From positions 1-45,239 of the forward strand of contig NZ_BNAO01000007.1 of NCBI RefSeq assembly GCF_014653435.1: a stretch of 45,239 bases of DNA, written 5' to 3'. The position numbers were made by a program, and so were the translations under genes. The DNA comes from Alishewanella longhuensis (GTDB taxonomy: Bacteria > Pseudomonadota > Gammaproteobacteria > Enterobacterales > Alteromonadaceae). Of the stretch, positions 5,644-14,513 are shown piece by piece. Below the pieces are notes generated by a model, which was not told the DNA's origin, did no database searches, and was given only the letters and a program-made list of their open reading frames with translations. Positions within the stretch are counted from its first letter, which is position 1. Each line of letters opens with the position of its first letter.

Positions 5644-7071
5644 ATGGGAAAATTTAAAGTACCGCATACTCTCACGCTCCTCTTTAGCATGATGGTGATT
5701 GCGATGATTGCCACCTGGATTGTACCCCAAGGCTTTTTTGCTACCGAAACCATGGCAAATGGCCGGGCTGTGGTGGTGCCGGGCACCTTTGCGCTGGTAG
5801 AAGAGCGTAGCTATCTCACCCCCTGGCAATTACTTACTGCTATACCACGCGCCTTTGCTTCGGCGCAGGATGTTATTTTCTTTGTAATGATTTTAGGTGG
5901 TGTGCTGGCCATTGCTCGCGCTACCGGCACCGTAGATGCGCTAATTGGTCGTTTACTGGAGCGTTTTGGCTCACGACCGCAGATGCTGATTTTTATGGTG
6001 ATTTTCTGCTTTGCTATGGCCTCTAGCTTTATCGGCACCGCCGGTGAATATATTCCCTTTGTGCTGATTTTAGTGGCGCTTTGTAAAGCCATGCGCTTAG
6101 ATGCCATGACCGCAGTGGGCATGACCGTTGCCGGTTATGGCATTGGCTATGGTATCTCGGCGGTTAACCCCTTTACCCTGGTTATTGCTCAGCAAATTGC
6201 TGATATCCCTATTTTATCTGGCTGGCCGCTTCGCGCCGCGATTTTTTTACCCTTTGTATTGATTGGCTTTCATCATGTGTGGAGCTATGCCCAAAAAGTT
6301 ATTGCCGATCCCAATAACTCGATGGTAAAAGATTTACCCTGCCCGCTGGGTGATAAACACGCGGTAAATTATCCCAAGCTGACTATTGCGCACCGGCTGA
6401 TTCTGGGAAGCTTCGTATTAACGATTGGCGTGGTAGCCTATAACATCCGCGTTAATGGCTGGTACCTATATGAACTTGGCGCAGCCTTTATTGCCTGGGG
6501 CTTATTTGTAACGGCAGTTGGTAAAGTGTCTGCCGATACTGCCGCGAAAAAGTTTATTGAAGGTGCTATGGAGCTTACCACCACCGCTATGTTAATTGGT
6601 GTCGCCCGCGGTATTTCACTGATTTTAGAAGATGGTCAGGTGCTGCACTCCTTAGTGCATGGTATGTCGTTACCACTGTCTTATGTCGGTGCGGAAGTTG
6701 CCGCAGTGGGTATGTTAATTATTCAAACCCTGCTTAACTTCTTTATTCCGTCTGGCAGTGGTCAGGCGTATGTCACCATGCCATTAATGGTGCCGCTGGC
6801 CGACTTGTTAGAGATCCCCCGCCAGGTAGCGGTATTGGCCTATCAGTTTGGTGATGGTTTCTCTAATATGATTATTCCAACCAATGCCATTTTAATGGGG
6901 ATTATTGGTATCGCCGGTATCCCTTACGGTCACTGGTTCCGTTTTTGCTTGCCGCTAATGATTAAATTAATGCTGGCCGCCTCTGTGGTATTGGTGCTGG
7001 CCGTAGTATTTGACTATGGCGATGATGTGCAACCGACCACAGCAGAATATAACAGCAGTACCAGCCAATAG
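5644..7071 (+). CDS. YfcC family (DcuC-like) membrane carrier
   Basis: A 475-residue, very hydrophobic protein with roughly twelve predicted membrane segments. It opens KVPHTLTLLFSMMVIAMIATWIVPQG and contains GYGISAVNPFTLVIAQQIA and LNFFIPSGSGQAYVTMPLMV, the paired half-repeat signatures of the YfcC/DcuC family (PF03606). Relatives carry C4-dicarboxylates, or amino acids in arginine-deiminase loci; the substrate cannot be read from sequence. Length matches the family's usual 460-510 residues. ATG at 5644 has AAGG seven bases upstream. It is monocistronic, closed by a strong hairpin at 7083, and is the first core-type gene beside the cassette array. Confidence 0.85.
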   Translation: MGKFKVPHTLTLLFSMMVIAMIATWIVPQGFFATETMANGRAVVVPGTFALVEERSYLTPWQLLTAIPRAFASAQDVIFFVMILGGVLAIARATGTVDALIGRLLERFGSRPQMLIFMVIFCFAMASSFIGTAGEYIPFVLILVALCKAMRLDAMTAVGMTVAGYGIGYGISAVNPFTLVIAQQIADIPILSGWPLRAAIFLPFVLIGFHHVWSYAQKVIADPNNSMVKDLPCPLGDKHAVNYPKLTIAHRLILGSFVLTIGVVAYNIRVNGWYLYELGAAFIAWGLFVTAVGKVSADTAAKKFIEGAMELTTTAMLIGVARGISLILEDGQVLHSLVHGMSLPLSYVGAEVAAVGMLIIQTLLNFFIPSGSGQAYVTMPLMVPLADLLEIPRQVAVLAYQFGDGFSNMIIPTNAILMGIIGIAGIPYGHWFRFCLPLMIKLMLAASVVLVLAVVFDYGDDVQPTTAEYNSSTSQ

Positions 7072-7082
7072 CGTTATAGATG

Positions 7083-7111
7083 AAATTAGGCGCCAGCAGG
7101 CGCCTAATTTT
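7083..7111. terminator. Rho-independent terminator after the yfcC-like gene
   Basis: A perfect 12-base stem, AAATTAGGCGCC / GGCGCCTAATTT, with loop AGCA and a T-rich end. It is symmetric and could act on either strand. Confidence 0.9.
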
Positions 7112-7176
7112 AAATTGACAATCTCTAGCTACCGGCTTAACGTTTTATTAATGTTAATAACGGGCGGTAGCTGATC

Positions 7177-7797
7177 TTGTTGATACTTGTAGCGGTGTTA
7201 CTTATCCTTTTTTCGTCACCCAGCTTGGCTGCCCCGGCCGCTATCGAACTACCACAATCGCAGCACCAACAACGCTCAGCAGCGCATACCCAGCATAGCG
7301 ACCTAGGGAATTGTGGTGAAAATCCGCAAGCCCAACAACTTGCGCTGTTGATTATGCAAGATCCTCAACAGCAAAGAACAACGCTATATTGTCATCCCCT
7401 TTTAACGCAAGCCGCAAACGATAAAGCCAAAGCCATGGCCGCCCGGGGCATCGTTAATCATTATGTTGGCGGACTGGGTGCTAATCAGCGATTGAAGGCA
7501 TTAGGCTATCAGCTGCCAGCTTTTTATAGCGGCACCTTTGGTAATCAGGTAGAAGCTGTTGCCGGCGGTTACTCTAGTGCGGAGGCGGTTTGGGAGGCAT
7601 TTAAATCCTCCAGTCGCCATCGCAGTCATTTGTTGGGGGAGCTACCTTTTTATCAAGAACAGATCCACTTGGGGGTAGGTTTCTATTATGATTGGTCTAG
7701 CCCACATGTTGAATACTGGGCCGTCTATGTTGCTCGCGAAGCCTCTGCTAAAGATATCGTAGCGACCTGTTTTGATTTTGGCTGTATCAATCCCTAA
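7177..7797 (+). CDS. Secreted CAP-domain (SCP/PR1-like) protein
   Basis: A 206-residue protein with an N-terminal signal peptide (LILVAVLLILFSSPSLAAPAA) and a CAP domain from about residue 55. Visible markers are CHPLLTQAANDKAKAMAARG, a conserved His (NHYVGG), GTFGNQVEAVAGG (the G-N-x-x-E region) and WEAFKSSSRHRSHLL (the W-x-x-S-x-x-H-x-x-x-L motif). Bacterial CAP proteins are exported and their biochemical role is mostly unknown. The only start that keeps the signal peptide is a TTG at 7177 or 7180, because an ATG at 7151 runs into a stop. It is only ten bases upstream of aceK, so the two may be co-transcribed, although no functional link is known. Confidence 0.85.
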   Translation: MLILVAVLLILFSSPSLAAPAAIELPQSQHQQRSAAHTQHSDLGNCGENPQAQQLALLIMQDPQQQRTTLYCHPLLTQAANDKAKAMAARGIVNHYVGGLGANQRLKALGYQLPAFYSGTFGNQVEAVAGGYSSAEAVWEAFKSSSRHRSHLLGELPFYQEQIHLGVGFYYDWSSPHVEYWAVYVAREASAKDIVATCFDFGCINP

Positions 7798-7807
7798 AAG
7801 GTAATGC

Positions 7808-9550
7808 ATGACTGAGGCACGGCAAATTGCCGACATTATACTAAAAGGTTTTCGTAAACATTTTCGGCTATTTCAGCAGGTGACGGCGCGAGCCCGTGAA
7901 CGCTTTGAGCAGGCCGATTGGCAAGCCTATCAGCGCGATAGCTCTGAGCGCATCCAATTTTATGATACCCGGGTTAATGAAACCATTAGTACCTTGCGCC
8001 AGCAGTTACCGGCCGAGTGTTTAAACGAGCCACTATGGCAAGAGGTAAAACAGCATTATCTGGAGTTTTTACTGTTTCACCCGCAGGCTGAGCTGGCCGA
8101 AACCTTTTACAACTCGGTGTTTTGCCGCCTGTTTGCCCGTAAATATTTTCATAACCAAAATATTTTTGTGGAATCAACCTTAGATAAGCAACATTTACCT
8201 GCGCCTATTTCCTCGGTGTATCAAAGCTACTTTCCGGCGGAAGAAGGCTTAAAACAGTGTATTCGTACTATTATTGACGCCTTTGGTTTTAACACCCCTT
8301 TTATCGATTTAGAGCATGATATCCGCTGCATAGTGCGCAGCTTTATTGCGCAGTCTAGCCATGGGGCTTTTCCGGTGCATTTAATGCGGCTGGATATTTT
8401 ACGCACGCCGTTTTTCCGCAATAAAGCCGCCTATCTGGTTGGTCGGTTGGTGAGCCCGCAGGGGCAACAACCCTTTATAATCCCGCTGCTACACGATGCT
8501 AAACAGGGCCTATATTTAGATACACTGCTTACCGATCCGCAGCAGATGAGTATTATCTTTGGTTTTTCACGCGCCTATTTTATGGTGGAATGCCCGGTAC
8601 CTTCTGCCTTAGTACACTTTTTACGCGAGCTGATCCCGCATAAAACGCTGGCGGAACTTTATGCCGCTATTGGCCTGCATAAGCAGGGTAAAACCGAGTT
8701 TTACCGCGAGCTATTGGCCCATCTTGGCCATAGCAAAGATCAGTTTGTGGCGGCACCCGGTACCCGCGGTATGGTAATGATGGTGTTTACCCTACCGTCT
8801 TTTCCTTATGTGTTTAAGGTGATCCGCGATAAGTTTGCCGAGAGCAAACCCTTTGATCGCAAAACAGTAAAAGCCCGTTATCAGCTGGTAAAAATGCATG
8901 ACCGGGTTGGCCGCATGGCCGACACGCTGGAGTATTCTGATGTGGCATTACCGCGTAGTCGCTTTCACCCCGATTTACTGGCAGAACTGACGCAAAGTAT
9001 TGCCGGCTCATTGCAGCTAGAAGATGATCTGGTGGTGATTAAGCATTTATATATTGAGCGGCGTATGGTGCCGCTTAATTTATATTTAGAGCAAGCAAGC
9101 TTGGAGCAAAAAGCCGAGATAATGGATGATTATGGCCAGGCCATTAAGCAGATGATTGCCGCCAATATTTTTCCAGGCGATATGCTATTAAAGAATTTTG
9201 GGGTAACCCGGCACAACCGCGTAGTGTTTTATGACTACGACGAAGTGCAATATTTACTGGATGTGAATTTTCGGGCCTTACCCAAAACCAACACCTTTGA
9301 AGATGCCATTAATGCCGAAGCCACTTGCTGGGCCGAACCTGGCGATGTTTTCCCCGAGCAAATTGCTACTTTTGTTACACCGCAAGCGGATATTCGGGAA
9401 ATGCTTTTTAGCAAACACCCTGAGTTATTGGATCCGGTGTATTGGCGGCAGAAGCAATATGCTATTCGTCAGGGTGTAGTGGAGGATATTTACCCCTATC
9501 CGCACCCTATGCGCTTTTGTTATCGTTTTGCCAAAAGCGGGCAAGGTTAG
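7808..9550 (+). CDS. aceK: Isocitrate dehydrogenase kinase/phosphatase
   Basis: 580 residues, close to the 578 of E. coli AceK. The N-terminal regulatory domain starts with RQIADIILKGFRKHFRLFQQ. The kinase-like domain has the ATP loop APGTRGMVMMVF (about residues 315-326), the catalytic Lys in YVFKVIRDKF (about residue 336), and the catalytic/metal region PGDMLLKNFGVTRHN followed by VVFYDYDEVQ. The enzyme phosphorylates and inactivates isocitrate dehydrogenase to send isocitrate into the glyoxylate shunt, and also reverses that reaction. Here it is not in an aceBAK operon: aceA and aceB lie 10-15 kb to the right on the other strand. ATG at 7808 has AAAAGG six bases upstream. Confidence 0.97.
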   Translation: MTEARQIADIILKGFRKHFRLFQQVTARARERFEQADWQAYQRDSSERIQFYDTRVNETISTLRQQLPAECLNEPLWQEVKQHYLEFLLFHPQAELAETFYNSVFCRLFARKYFHNQNIFVESTLDKQHLPAPISSVYQSYFPAEEGLKQCIRTIIDAFGFNTPFIDLEHDIRCIVRSFIAQSSHGAFPVHLMRLDILRTPFFRNKAAYLVGRLVSPQGQQPFIIPLLHDAKQGLYLDTLLTDPQQMSIIFGFSRAYFMVECPVPSALVHFLRELIPHKTLAELYAAIGLHKQGKTEFYRELLAHLGHSKDQFVAAPGTRGMVMMVFTLPSFPYVFKVIRDKFAESKPFDRKTVKARYQLVKMHDRVGRMADTLEYSDVALPRSRFHPDLLAELTQSIAGSLQLEDDLVVIKHLYIERRMVPLNLYLEQASLEQKAEIMDDYGQAIKQMIAANIFPGDMLLKNFGVTRHNRVVFYDYDEVQYLLDVNFRALPKTNTFEDAINAEATCWAEPGDVFPEQIATFVTPQADIREMLFSKHPELLDPVYWRQKQYAIRQGVVEDIYPYPHPMRFCYRFAKSGQG

Positions 9551-9601
9551 TAAAGTTCAAGCTTTCTATTACTTTTAGCCTTAAATAAAAAGAGAAGCAC
9601 T

Positions 9602-10051
9602 ATGTCGTTCACCATCTGGGTAGATGCCGATGCCTGCCCTACTGTGATTAAAGAAATCTTATACCGGGCGGCCGAGCGTAAAAAGCTGCCATTAGTGCTT
9701 ATTGCTAACCAGCCGCTGCGCACGCCGCCATCGCCCTATATTAGTAGCCTGGTGGTGAGTAAAGGGTTTGATGAAGCCGATAACGAAATTGTGCGCCGCA
9801 CCGCACCCGGTGATTTGGTGATAACGGCAGATATTCCACTGGCCGCCGAGGTACTGGAAAAAGGTGGTTTAGCCTTAAACCCGCGAGGTGAGCTATACAG
9901 CACCGATACCATTAAGCAAAAACTCACGATGCGCGATTTTATGGAAACCCTGCGCGCCAGCGGTATTCAATCGGGTGGGCCTGCTACCTTAAATCAGGGC
10001 GACCGGCAAGCTTTTGCCAATCAACTGGATAAAATTTTGCAGCAACATTAG
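9602..10051 (+). CDS. yaiI: YaiI/YqxD family (UPF0178, DUF188) protein
   Basis: 149 residues, a standard length for the family. Signature parts are the N-terminal [33 protein letters not shown] (here [11 protein letters not shown]), [11 protein letters not shown] and [12 protein letters not shown]. The fold is PIN/NYN-like with conserved acidic residues, but no activity is established for this family. AGAGAAG lies upstream of ATG 9602. The gene is convergent with the pseudouridine synthase and the two stop codons overlap by a few bases (10048-10051), so no terminator separates them. Confidence 0.92.
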   Translation: MSFTIWVDADACPTVIKEILYRAAERKKLPLVLIANQPLRTPPSPYISSLVVSKGFDEADNEIVRRTAPGDLVITADIPLAAEVLEKGGLALNPRGELYSTDTIKQKLTMRDFMETLRASGIQSGGPATLNQGDRQAFANQLDKILQQH

Positions 10052-10956
10052 TGATTTAAAGATGGGATCTGTAATTGCTGCGCGGAGTTAAACTGCCGTG
10101 CGGCACCGGTTAGCGGATCGGTAAAACTAAGCTCTGCCGCCAATAACTGCAAGGGCTGGCTAAAGTCGCTGGTATTTTTCGGTTTAAGTGTGGGGTAATA
10201 CGCATCATGCAAAATCGGGCAACCCAGGCTTTGCATATGTAATCTAAGTTGATGGGTTTTGCCGGTATGTGGCGTTAGCCGAAACAACCCCATACCTTGC
10301 GTTACCTGCAGTAGCTCAATCGTCGAGTGGGCGTTCGCTTCCCCGGCAACAATAGCATTTAAAAAACGTGGTTCAGCTTTTTCTATCCGGTTTGTTAGTT
10401 GCCATTGCTTAGGCAGCGGCAGTGCCGCCATTTGCGCATCTACTCTGGCTAGCGCCTGATAGGTTTTGGCAATTTGCCCCTGGCTAAATAACTGATAATA
10501 GGCGGCACGACTTTGGGTATTTTTACTAAATAGCACCAAGCCTGCGGTATCTCTATCTAAGCGATGCACCGGCACCAGCTCTGTTAAACCGGTTTCGTTT
10601 TTTAGCCGCTGCAATAAACACTCATTTACAAAATCGCCGCCGGGCGTTACCGGCAAAAAATGCGGTTTATCGGCAACCAGAATATGTTCATCCTGATAAA
10701 TAATGCCATGGGCAAAGGGGATCTTGGGTTCGGCTACCACTTCGCGGTAATAACACAAACGGCGGCTGGGTAAAAACGGCGTATTCTCATCAATGGTCGC
10801 GCCATTAAACCAATGAACCTTACCTGCGGCAATACGCTCACGCCATACTGCCTCGCTGATAAAAGGAAATTGACTACATAAAAACTGCAAGACCGTCAGC
10901 CACCCCTGATTCGTTGCTGGTAACGTAATTTCTGAAGCTTGGCTGGCGATAGACAC
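10048..10956 (-). CDS. RluA-family pseudouridine synthase
   Basis: 302 residues with the catalytic motif [14 protein letters not shown] (about residues 130-143), where the Asp of HRLD is the nucleophile, plus [20 protein letters not shown] and the C-terminal [21 protein letters not shown]. The family isomerises uridine to pseudouridine in rRNA or tRNA. The N-terminal region ([15 protein letters not shown]) is S4-like but degenerate. The target site cannot be read from sequence; it is more like the unassigned RluA-type paralogues than RluD or RluC. The start is placed at the first ATG (10956), and the next gene on that side is divergent (11108). Confidence 0.9.
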   Translation of the reverse strand: MSIASQASEITLPATNQGWLTVLQFLCSQFPFISEAVWRERIAAGKVHWFNGATIDENTPFLPSRRLCYYREVVAEPKIPFAHGIIYQDEHILVADKPHFLPVTPGGDFVNECLLQRLKNETGLTELVPVHRLDRDTAGLVLFSKNTQSRAAYYQLFSQGQIAKTYQALARVDAQMAALPLPKQWQLTNRIEKAEPRFLNAIVAGEANAHSTIELLQVTQGMGLFRLTPHTGKTHQLRLHMQSLGCPILHDAYYPTLKPKNTSDFSQPLQLLAAELSFTDPLTGAARQFNSAQQLQIPSLNH

Positions 10957-11107
10957 TAAAGATACCTGCTCGTTAAAATTGTCAGCTTATCATGTCCCAT
11001 CCCAGATTTTCATCCGCTTATCATGATGTTTCTACAAAACCACTAATTACCTCTATACTATCCGCTTAATTCTGTACTATCCGCCACTGAAATCCGCAAG
11101 GCAGGCT

Positions 11108-12154
11108 ATGTCAATTGTCAGTTTGGGCACCTTACTCCGTTTTAATCTGTATTATTGGTTAGCCATCTTTTTGTTGGGGCTACTCAGCAGTGTGCTACTG
11201 GCCGTGTTGTCAGACAAACCCTTCCCGCTTAGTTATCTTGCTATGATGCTAGCCAGTAAGCTACTGGCCATGTTGCTAACAACCATTCTAATATGGCTTA
11301 CCTATCAACGGATGGCGCAACAAAGCGTTAACCATTGGCGGTTATTGCTGGGGGTTAGCCTTATCGCTGTCCTGTATATCCCTTTAGAAAATGCTTGCTG
11401 GATCTGGTTCAAAGGCAAAGAGGTCGTCGATTTTCGGCAGCTAATCGGAAGTTTGGATAACTCCATACTGTCATTTTTTGTTTGGACAGCCTGTTACCTC
11501 ACGCTGTTTCTATATCAGCAACAAGTACACCGGCTGGCGCAAAACGCTGAACTGAGCAAAAAAATTCAGAAACTGGAGTTGCAGGCGCTAAGCCAGTAGC
11601 TTAATCCGCACTTTACCTTTAATGCGTTAAATTCCATCTGTGCCTTACTGGAAGCGCAGCGCTATGATGATGCTGAAACCATGTCGGAGCAATTGGCCAC
11701 TTTTCTGCGCTATTCGCTAAGTAAATCACCAGACTGCCTGGTGCAACTCGCCGATGAACTGGCAGCCATTAATGCCTACCTACAGCTGCAAAAAACCCGT
11801 TTTGGCGATAAATTAAAGGTAAATTGGCAAGTCGACAAAGCGTTACAGCGCCAAGCTATTCCGGCGCTGCTGCAACCTTTAGTTGAAAACGCTATTAAGT
11901 ATGCCGTAGCAACCCGTAAACAGGGGGCAACCATTACCATAGAAGGCATGCGTGAGCAAAACAACCTCCATCTGAGCGTGAGTGACGATGGACCAGGTTC
12001 GCAGTTAGCGGCTGATAGTAGCGGTGCCGGTGTCGGCCTGGATAATATTCGCAATCGTTTAGCGCAACACTTTGGCGATAAAGCCCGGCTGGAAATTGCT
12101 GCCTGCCCATCGGGCTTTAAAGTGAATATTTGTTTGCCATGGCAGTTACGCTAA
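11108..12154 (+). pseudogene. LytS-type histidine kinase interrupted by in-frame TAG before the H-box
   Basis: The first part (11108-11599) encodes four membrane segments (FNLYYWLAIFLLGLLSSVLL, LAMMLASKLLAMLLTTILIW and two more) and a coiled linker ending KLELQALSQ. A TAG at 11597-11599 follows. The same frame then continues with LNPHFTFNALNSICALLEAQ, LQPLVENAIKYAV and VSDDGPGSQ to a TAA at 12152. Joined, this is a complete His_kinase (PF06580)/HATPase protein of about 348 residues. In the neighbouring kinase a Gln stands where the stop is (YQLNPHF), so CAG to TAG is the simplest explanation. As written, the product would be a membrane anchor without a catalytic core. A re-start at 11681 would lack the phospho-accepting His. 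Suppression or a sequencing error cannot be excluded. Confidence 0.85.
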
Positions 12155-13236
12155 TGCGGCCCGGCGATCAGCAGTATCAGCTTGGCCGGTTCTGGTACTG
12201 GCATTTATTATATTGGTTGAGTTATCTGTTGGTGAAGTCGGTTCATCTGACGATAGTGATACCCGCACAAGACATGCCAACCTGGCCTTACTTATGGATT
12301 TATGCGCTGCTGCCCCTGCTTAATTTCGTTTTTACAGGTGTCGTCGGCCAGTATCAATTAGCCAAACACAGCCCCTTACTAAAACAACTAAAACAATTAC
12401 TGCTGCTATTGCTGCCATGGTGGTTACTGATGGTGGTGCTGCGCCAGCACCTGATGATGACCCATGTTACCGATGTATTTCAAGACATTCGCTCGGTGTT
12501 TAAGTATTTTCTGGCGTTCTCGATGATCTTGCTGCCACTGGCTGGCTGGTTGGCGGTATTTATATTGTTAAAGGCGAATCAGTTGCAATATGCCAGCATA
12601 CAGAAGCAACAGCAGTTAGCTAAGCAAGCACGTCAAGCCAGATTAAAAGTACTGCGTTATCAACTTAACCCGCATTTTATGTTTAATACCCTTAATGCGC
12701 TCAATGCATTAATTGTTGCACGTCATGGTGTGGCTGCTGAGCAGCTGATCCAACATTTATCCACTTATCTGCGTCATTCCCTAAAAAACCAGCAAGATGA
12801 GTTTATTCCACTACAACAAGAGCTCGCGGCGCTATCAGCCTATATGGCCATCCAGCAGGTGCGCTTTGGTGCGCGTTTACAACTAGGTTGGCAAGTGCCA
12901 GAGCCGCTGCCAACAGTGCTTATTCCACCATTGTTGCTGCAGCCATTAGCCGAAAACGCTATTCAATACAGTGTCGCCGAGGTTACGGGTAACATTAACC
13001 TGCAGTTTAGCCTGCGGCAGCACGACAACACCCTGCAAATTACCCTAACGCAACAAGGGGCCGATATTTCAGCAGATTGGCCAGAGACAGAGCAACCCAT
13101 TAACCTGATTAATCTGGCAGAGCGTTTACAGTTGCTGTTTGGCCGTGACGCCAGCTTAACCTTAAGCCACAGTGCAGCAGGCTTTTACAGCCAGCTTAAT
13201 ATCCCCATGGAGGCCCTAGATGACAGCAGCCCTTAA
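12154..13236 (+). CDS. LytS-type sensor histidine kinase
   Basis: About 360 residues: four membrane segments (FWYWHLLYWLSYLLV, LWIYALLPLLNFVFTGVV, LLLLPWWLLMVVL, FLAFSMILLPLAGWLAVFIL), a coiled linker, an intact H-box (LRYQLNPHFMFNTLNALNAL, His about residue 180) and the N-box LLLQPLAENAIQYSV of the ATPase domain. The HATPase G-box is weak (LTQQGADIS), so it may bind ATP poorly. The frame is open from a TTG at 12130, but the ATG at 12154 overlaps the TAA of the broken kinase as TAATG, indicating translational coupling. Its 3' end overlaps the response regulator by 17 bases. With its paralogue upstream broken, this is likely the working sensor of the locus. Confidence 0.88.
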   Translation: MRPGDQQYQLGRFWYWHLLYWLSYLLVKSVHLTIVIPAQDMPTWPYLWIYALLPLLNFVFTGVVGQYQLAKHSPLLKQLKQLLLLLLPWWLLMVVLRQHLMMTHVTDVFQDIRSVFKYFLAFSMILLPLAGWLAVFILLKANQLQYASIQKQQQLAKQARQARLKVLRYQLNPHFMFNTLNALNALIVARHGVAAEQLIQHLSTYLRHSLKNQQDEFIPLQQELAALSAYMAIQQVRFGARLQLGWQVPEPLPTVLIPPLLLQPLAENAIQYSVAEVTGNINLQFSLRQHDNTLQITLTQQGADISADWPETEQPINLINLAERLQLLFGRDASLTLSHSAAGFYSQLNIPMEALDDSSP

Positions 13237-13963
13237 TGTCATAATTGCCGATGACGAACCCCTGGCTATCAGCAACTTAAAAGCGAAACTTGCTGCTTAT
13301 CCTAATTTGAATATCGTTAGCTGTTTTGATAATGGCGATGACACCCTGCAATTTTTACAAACCGCTGAAGATATTGATCTGGTCTTTCTCGATATCCAGA
13401 TGCCGGGCATTAAAGGTATCGATATACTGCAACAAAGTGCGAAAAGCTCGGCAATGAGCCGACCGCTGTTTATCCTGGTTACCGCCTACGAGCAGTTTGC
13501 CTTTGCCGCTTTTGAACACTTTGCCTTTGACTACCTGTTAAAGCCGGTATCACGCCAACGCTTGGCACAATCGCTGCTGGATGCCAAGGCTGCATTAGAT
13601 AAGCCGCCAGAGCAACCCATGCCGACAGCGCGTACTAAGTTAGCCTTCAAAACTGGTGGTGCTACCCTACTATTGGATGATATTGAGATCCTGTGTATTG
13701 AGGCCGCTGGCAACTACATGTGCATCTATACCTTGAACGAGACACTGATTATCCGCGAAACGATGAAAGAGTTATTACAACGCCTGCCTCCGCAATTTGT
13801 GCAAGTGCATCGCTCAACCTTGCTTAACTTACACCACGTGCATAAGCTGCAACCGCAAAATAACGATTATCAGTTTATGCTCAGCTGCGGCAAATTGGTG
13901 AACGCGTCACGTCGCTATAAATTGAATTGGGCGTCACAGCTAACGGCATTGCCACAGCAATAA
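13220..13963 (+). CDS. LytTR-family response regulator
   Basis: 247 residues. The receiver domain carries the acidic pair IIADDEPLA, the phospho-accepting Asp in VFLDIQMPG (about residue 58), the Thr in VTAYEQFA and the Lys in DYLLKPVS. A LytTR DNA-binding domain follows from about residue 140 (IEILCIEAAGNYMCIYT, FVQVHRSTLLNL, LVNASRRYKLNW). It belongs to the LytR/AlgR class, which binds direct repeats upstream of targets. ATG 13220 lies within the end of the kinase gene and has GGAGG six bases upstream. Together with the two kinase genes it forms one operon starting at 11108. The stimulus is unknown. Confidence 0.95.
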   Translation: MTAALNVIIADDEPLAISNLKAKLAAYPNLNIVSCFDNGDDTLQFLQTAEDIDLVFLDIQMPGIKGIDILQQSAKSSAMSRPLFILVTAYEQFAFAAFEHFAFDYLLKPVSRQRLAQSLLDAKAALDKPPEQPMPTARTKLAFKTGGATLLLDDIEILCIEAAGNYMCIYTLNETLIIRETMKELLQRLPPQFVQVHRSTLLNLHHVHKLQPQNNDYQFMLSCGKLVNASRRYKLNWASQLTALPQQ

Positions 13964-14060
13964 CACCACCGGTTAGCACATTGCAGCAGCGGCCGCTCTC
14001 AAACCTTGTCACACTGTCTCTATGGCAAACGCCATATGTTCAACTTCAGAGGACAGTAGC

Positions 14061-14402
14061 ATGAAAACAGTACTTTTTTTTGTCGCATCTCTGGCAAGCG
14101 CCAGCATCGCATTACCCGCAGCAGCCCAAACTCAGCTCATTGACAGCTACACTTACGCGACCTTGGTACAGGTATGTACCAACGCAGCCAAAGATGATCA
14201 TGTAGGCTTGCATAAAACGTTACGGGAATACCGACTCAGCCGGAAGAAAGCCGTTCAAAAAGTCGTCTGCAATGGCTCGTCTTTAATGGATTTTGCCAAA
14301 GAAAATCAGGCGGTAAAAGTAACAGCTATGCTAAAACCTTATGCTGATCACAACCCAAGCAAGGTGACGGTTTATGATGTTGTCGCCGCGGCAGCTAATT
14401 GA
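14061..14402 (+). CDS. DUF3718 family secreted protein
   Basis: A 113-residue protein with a clear signal peptide (MKTVLFFVASLASASIALPA, cleavage after AAA). The mature part has two cysteines in the DUF3718 pattern: VCTNAAKDDHVGLHKTLREY followed by VVCNGSSLMDFAKENQAVKV. The family is periplasmic and typical of Alteromonadales-like bacteria; the function is unknown. The frame extends back to 14022, but ATG 14061 has GAGGA seven bases upstream and starts the signal peptide. It is monocistronic and closed by the terminator at 14418. Confidence 0.8.
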   Translation: MKTVLFFVASLASASIALPAAAQTQLIDSYTYATLVQVCTNAAKDDHVGLHKTLREYRLSRKKAVQKVVCNGSSLMDFAKENQAVKVTAMLKPYADHNPSKVTVYDVVAAAAN

Positions 14403-14417
14403 CGCGCAGTGAATGAT

Positions 14418-14444
14418 AAAAGCCGCTACAATAGCGGCTTTTTT
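14418..14444 (+). terminator. Rho-independent terminator
   Basis: Stem AAAAGCCGCTA / TAGCGGCTTTT with loop CAA and a run of six T. It closes the DUF3718 gene. Confidence 0.93.
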
Positions 14445-14513
14445 ATGCCCGCAGTTTGTTACAACACTAACGGCTATGGTTAGGGAAATAAATTCTGATG
14501 TTGTGGAGCTCTA

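Noticed and set aside
5394..5829. Two minus-strand frames in and beyond the gap before the YfcC gene
   Set aside because: They overlap the certain yfcC-like start or lack a ribosome-binding site and any recognisable motif; no sign of an integrase.
11681..12154. Separate functional kinase gene starting at the internal ATG 11681
   Set aside because: It would lack the H-box (LNPHF), which lies between the TAG and this ATG in the same frame; it is better explained as the second half of one interrupted gene.
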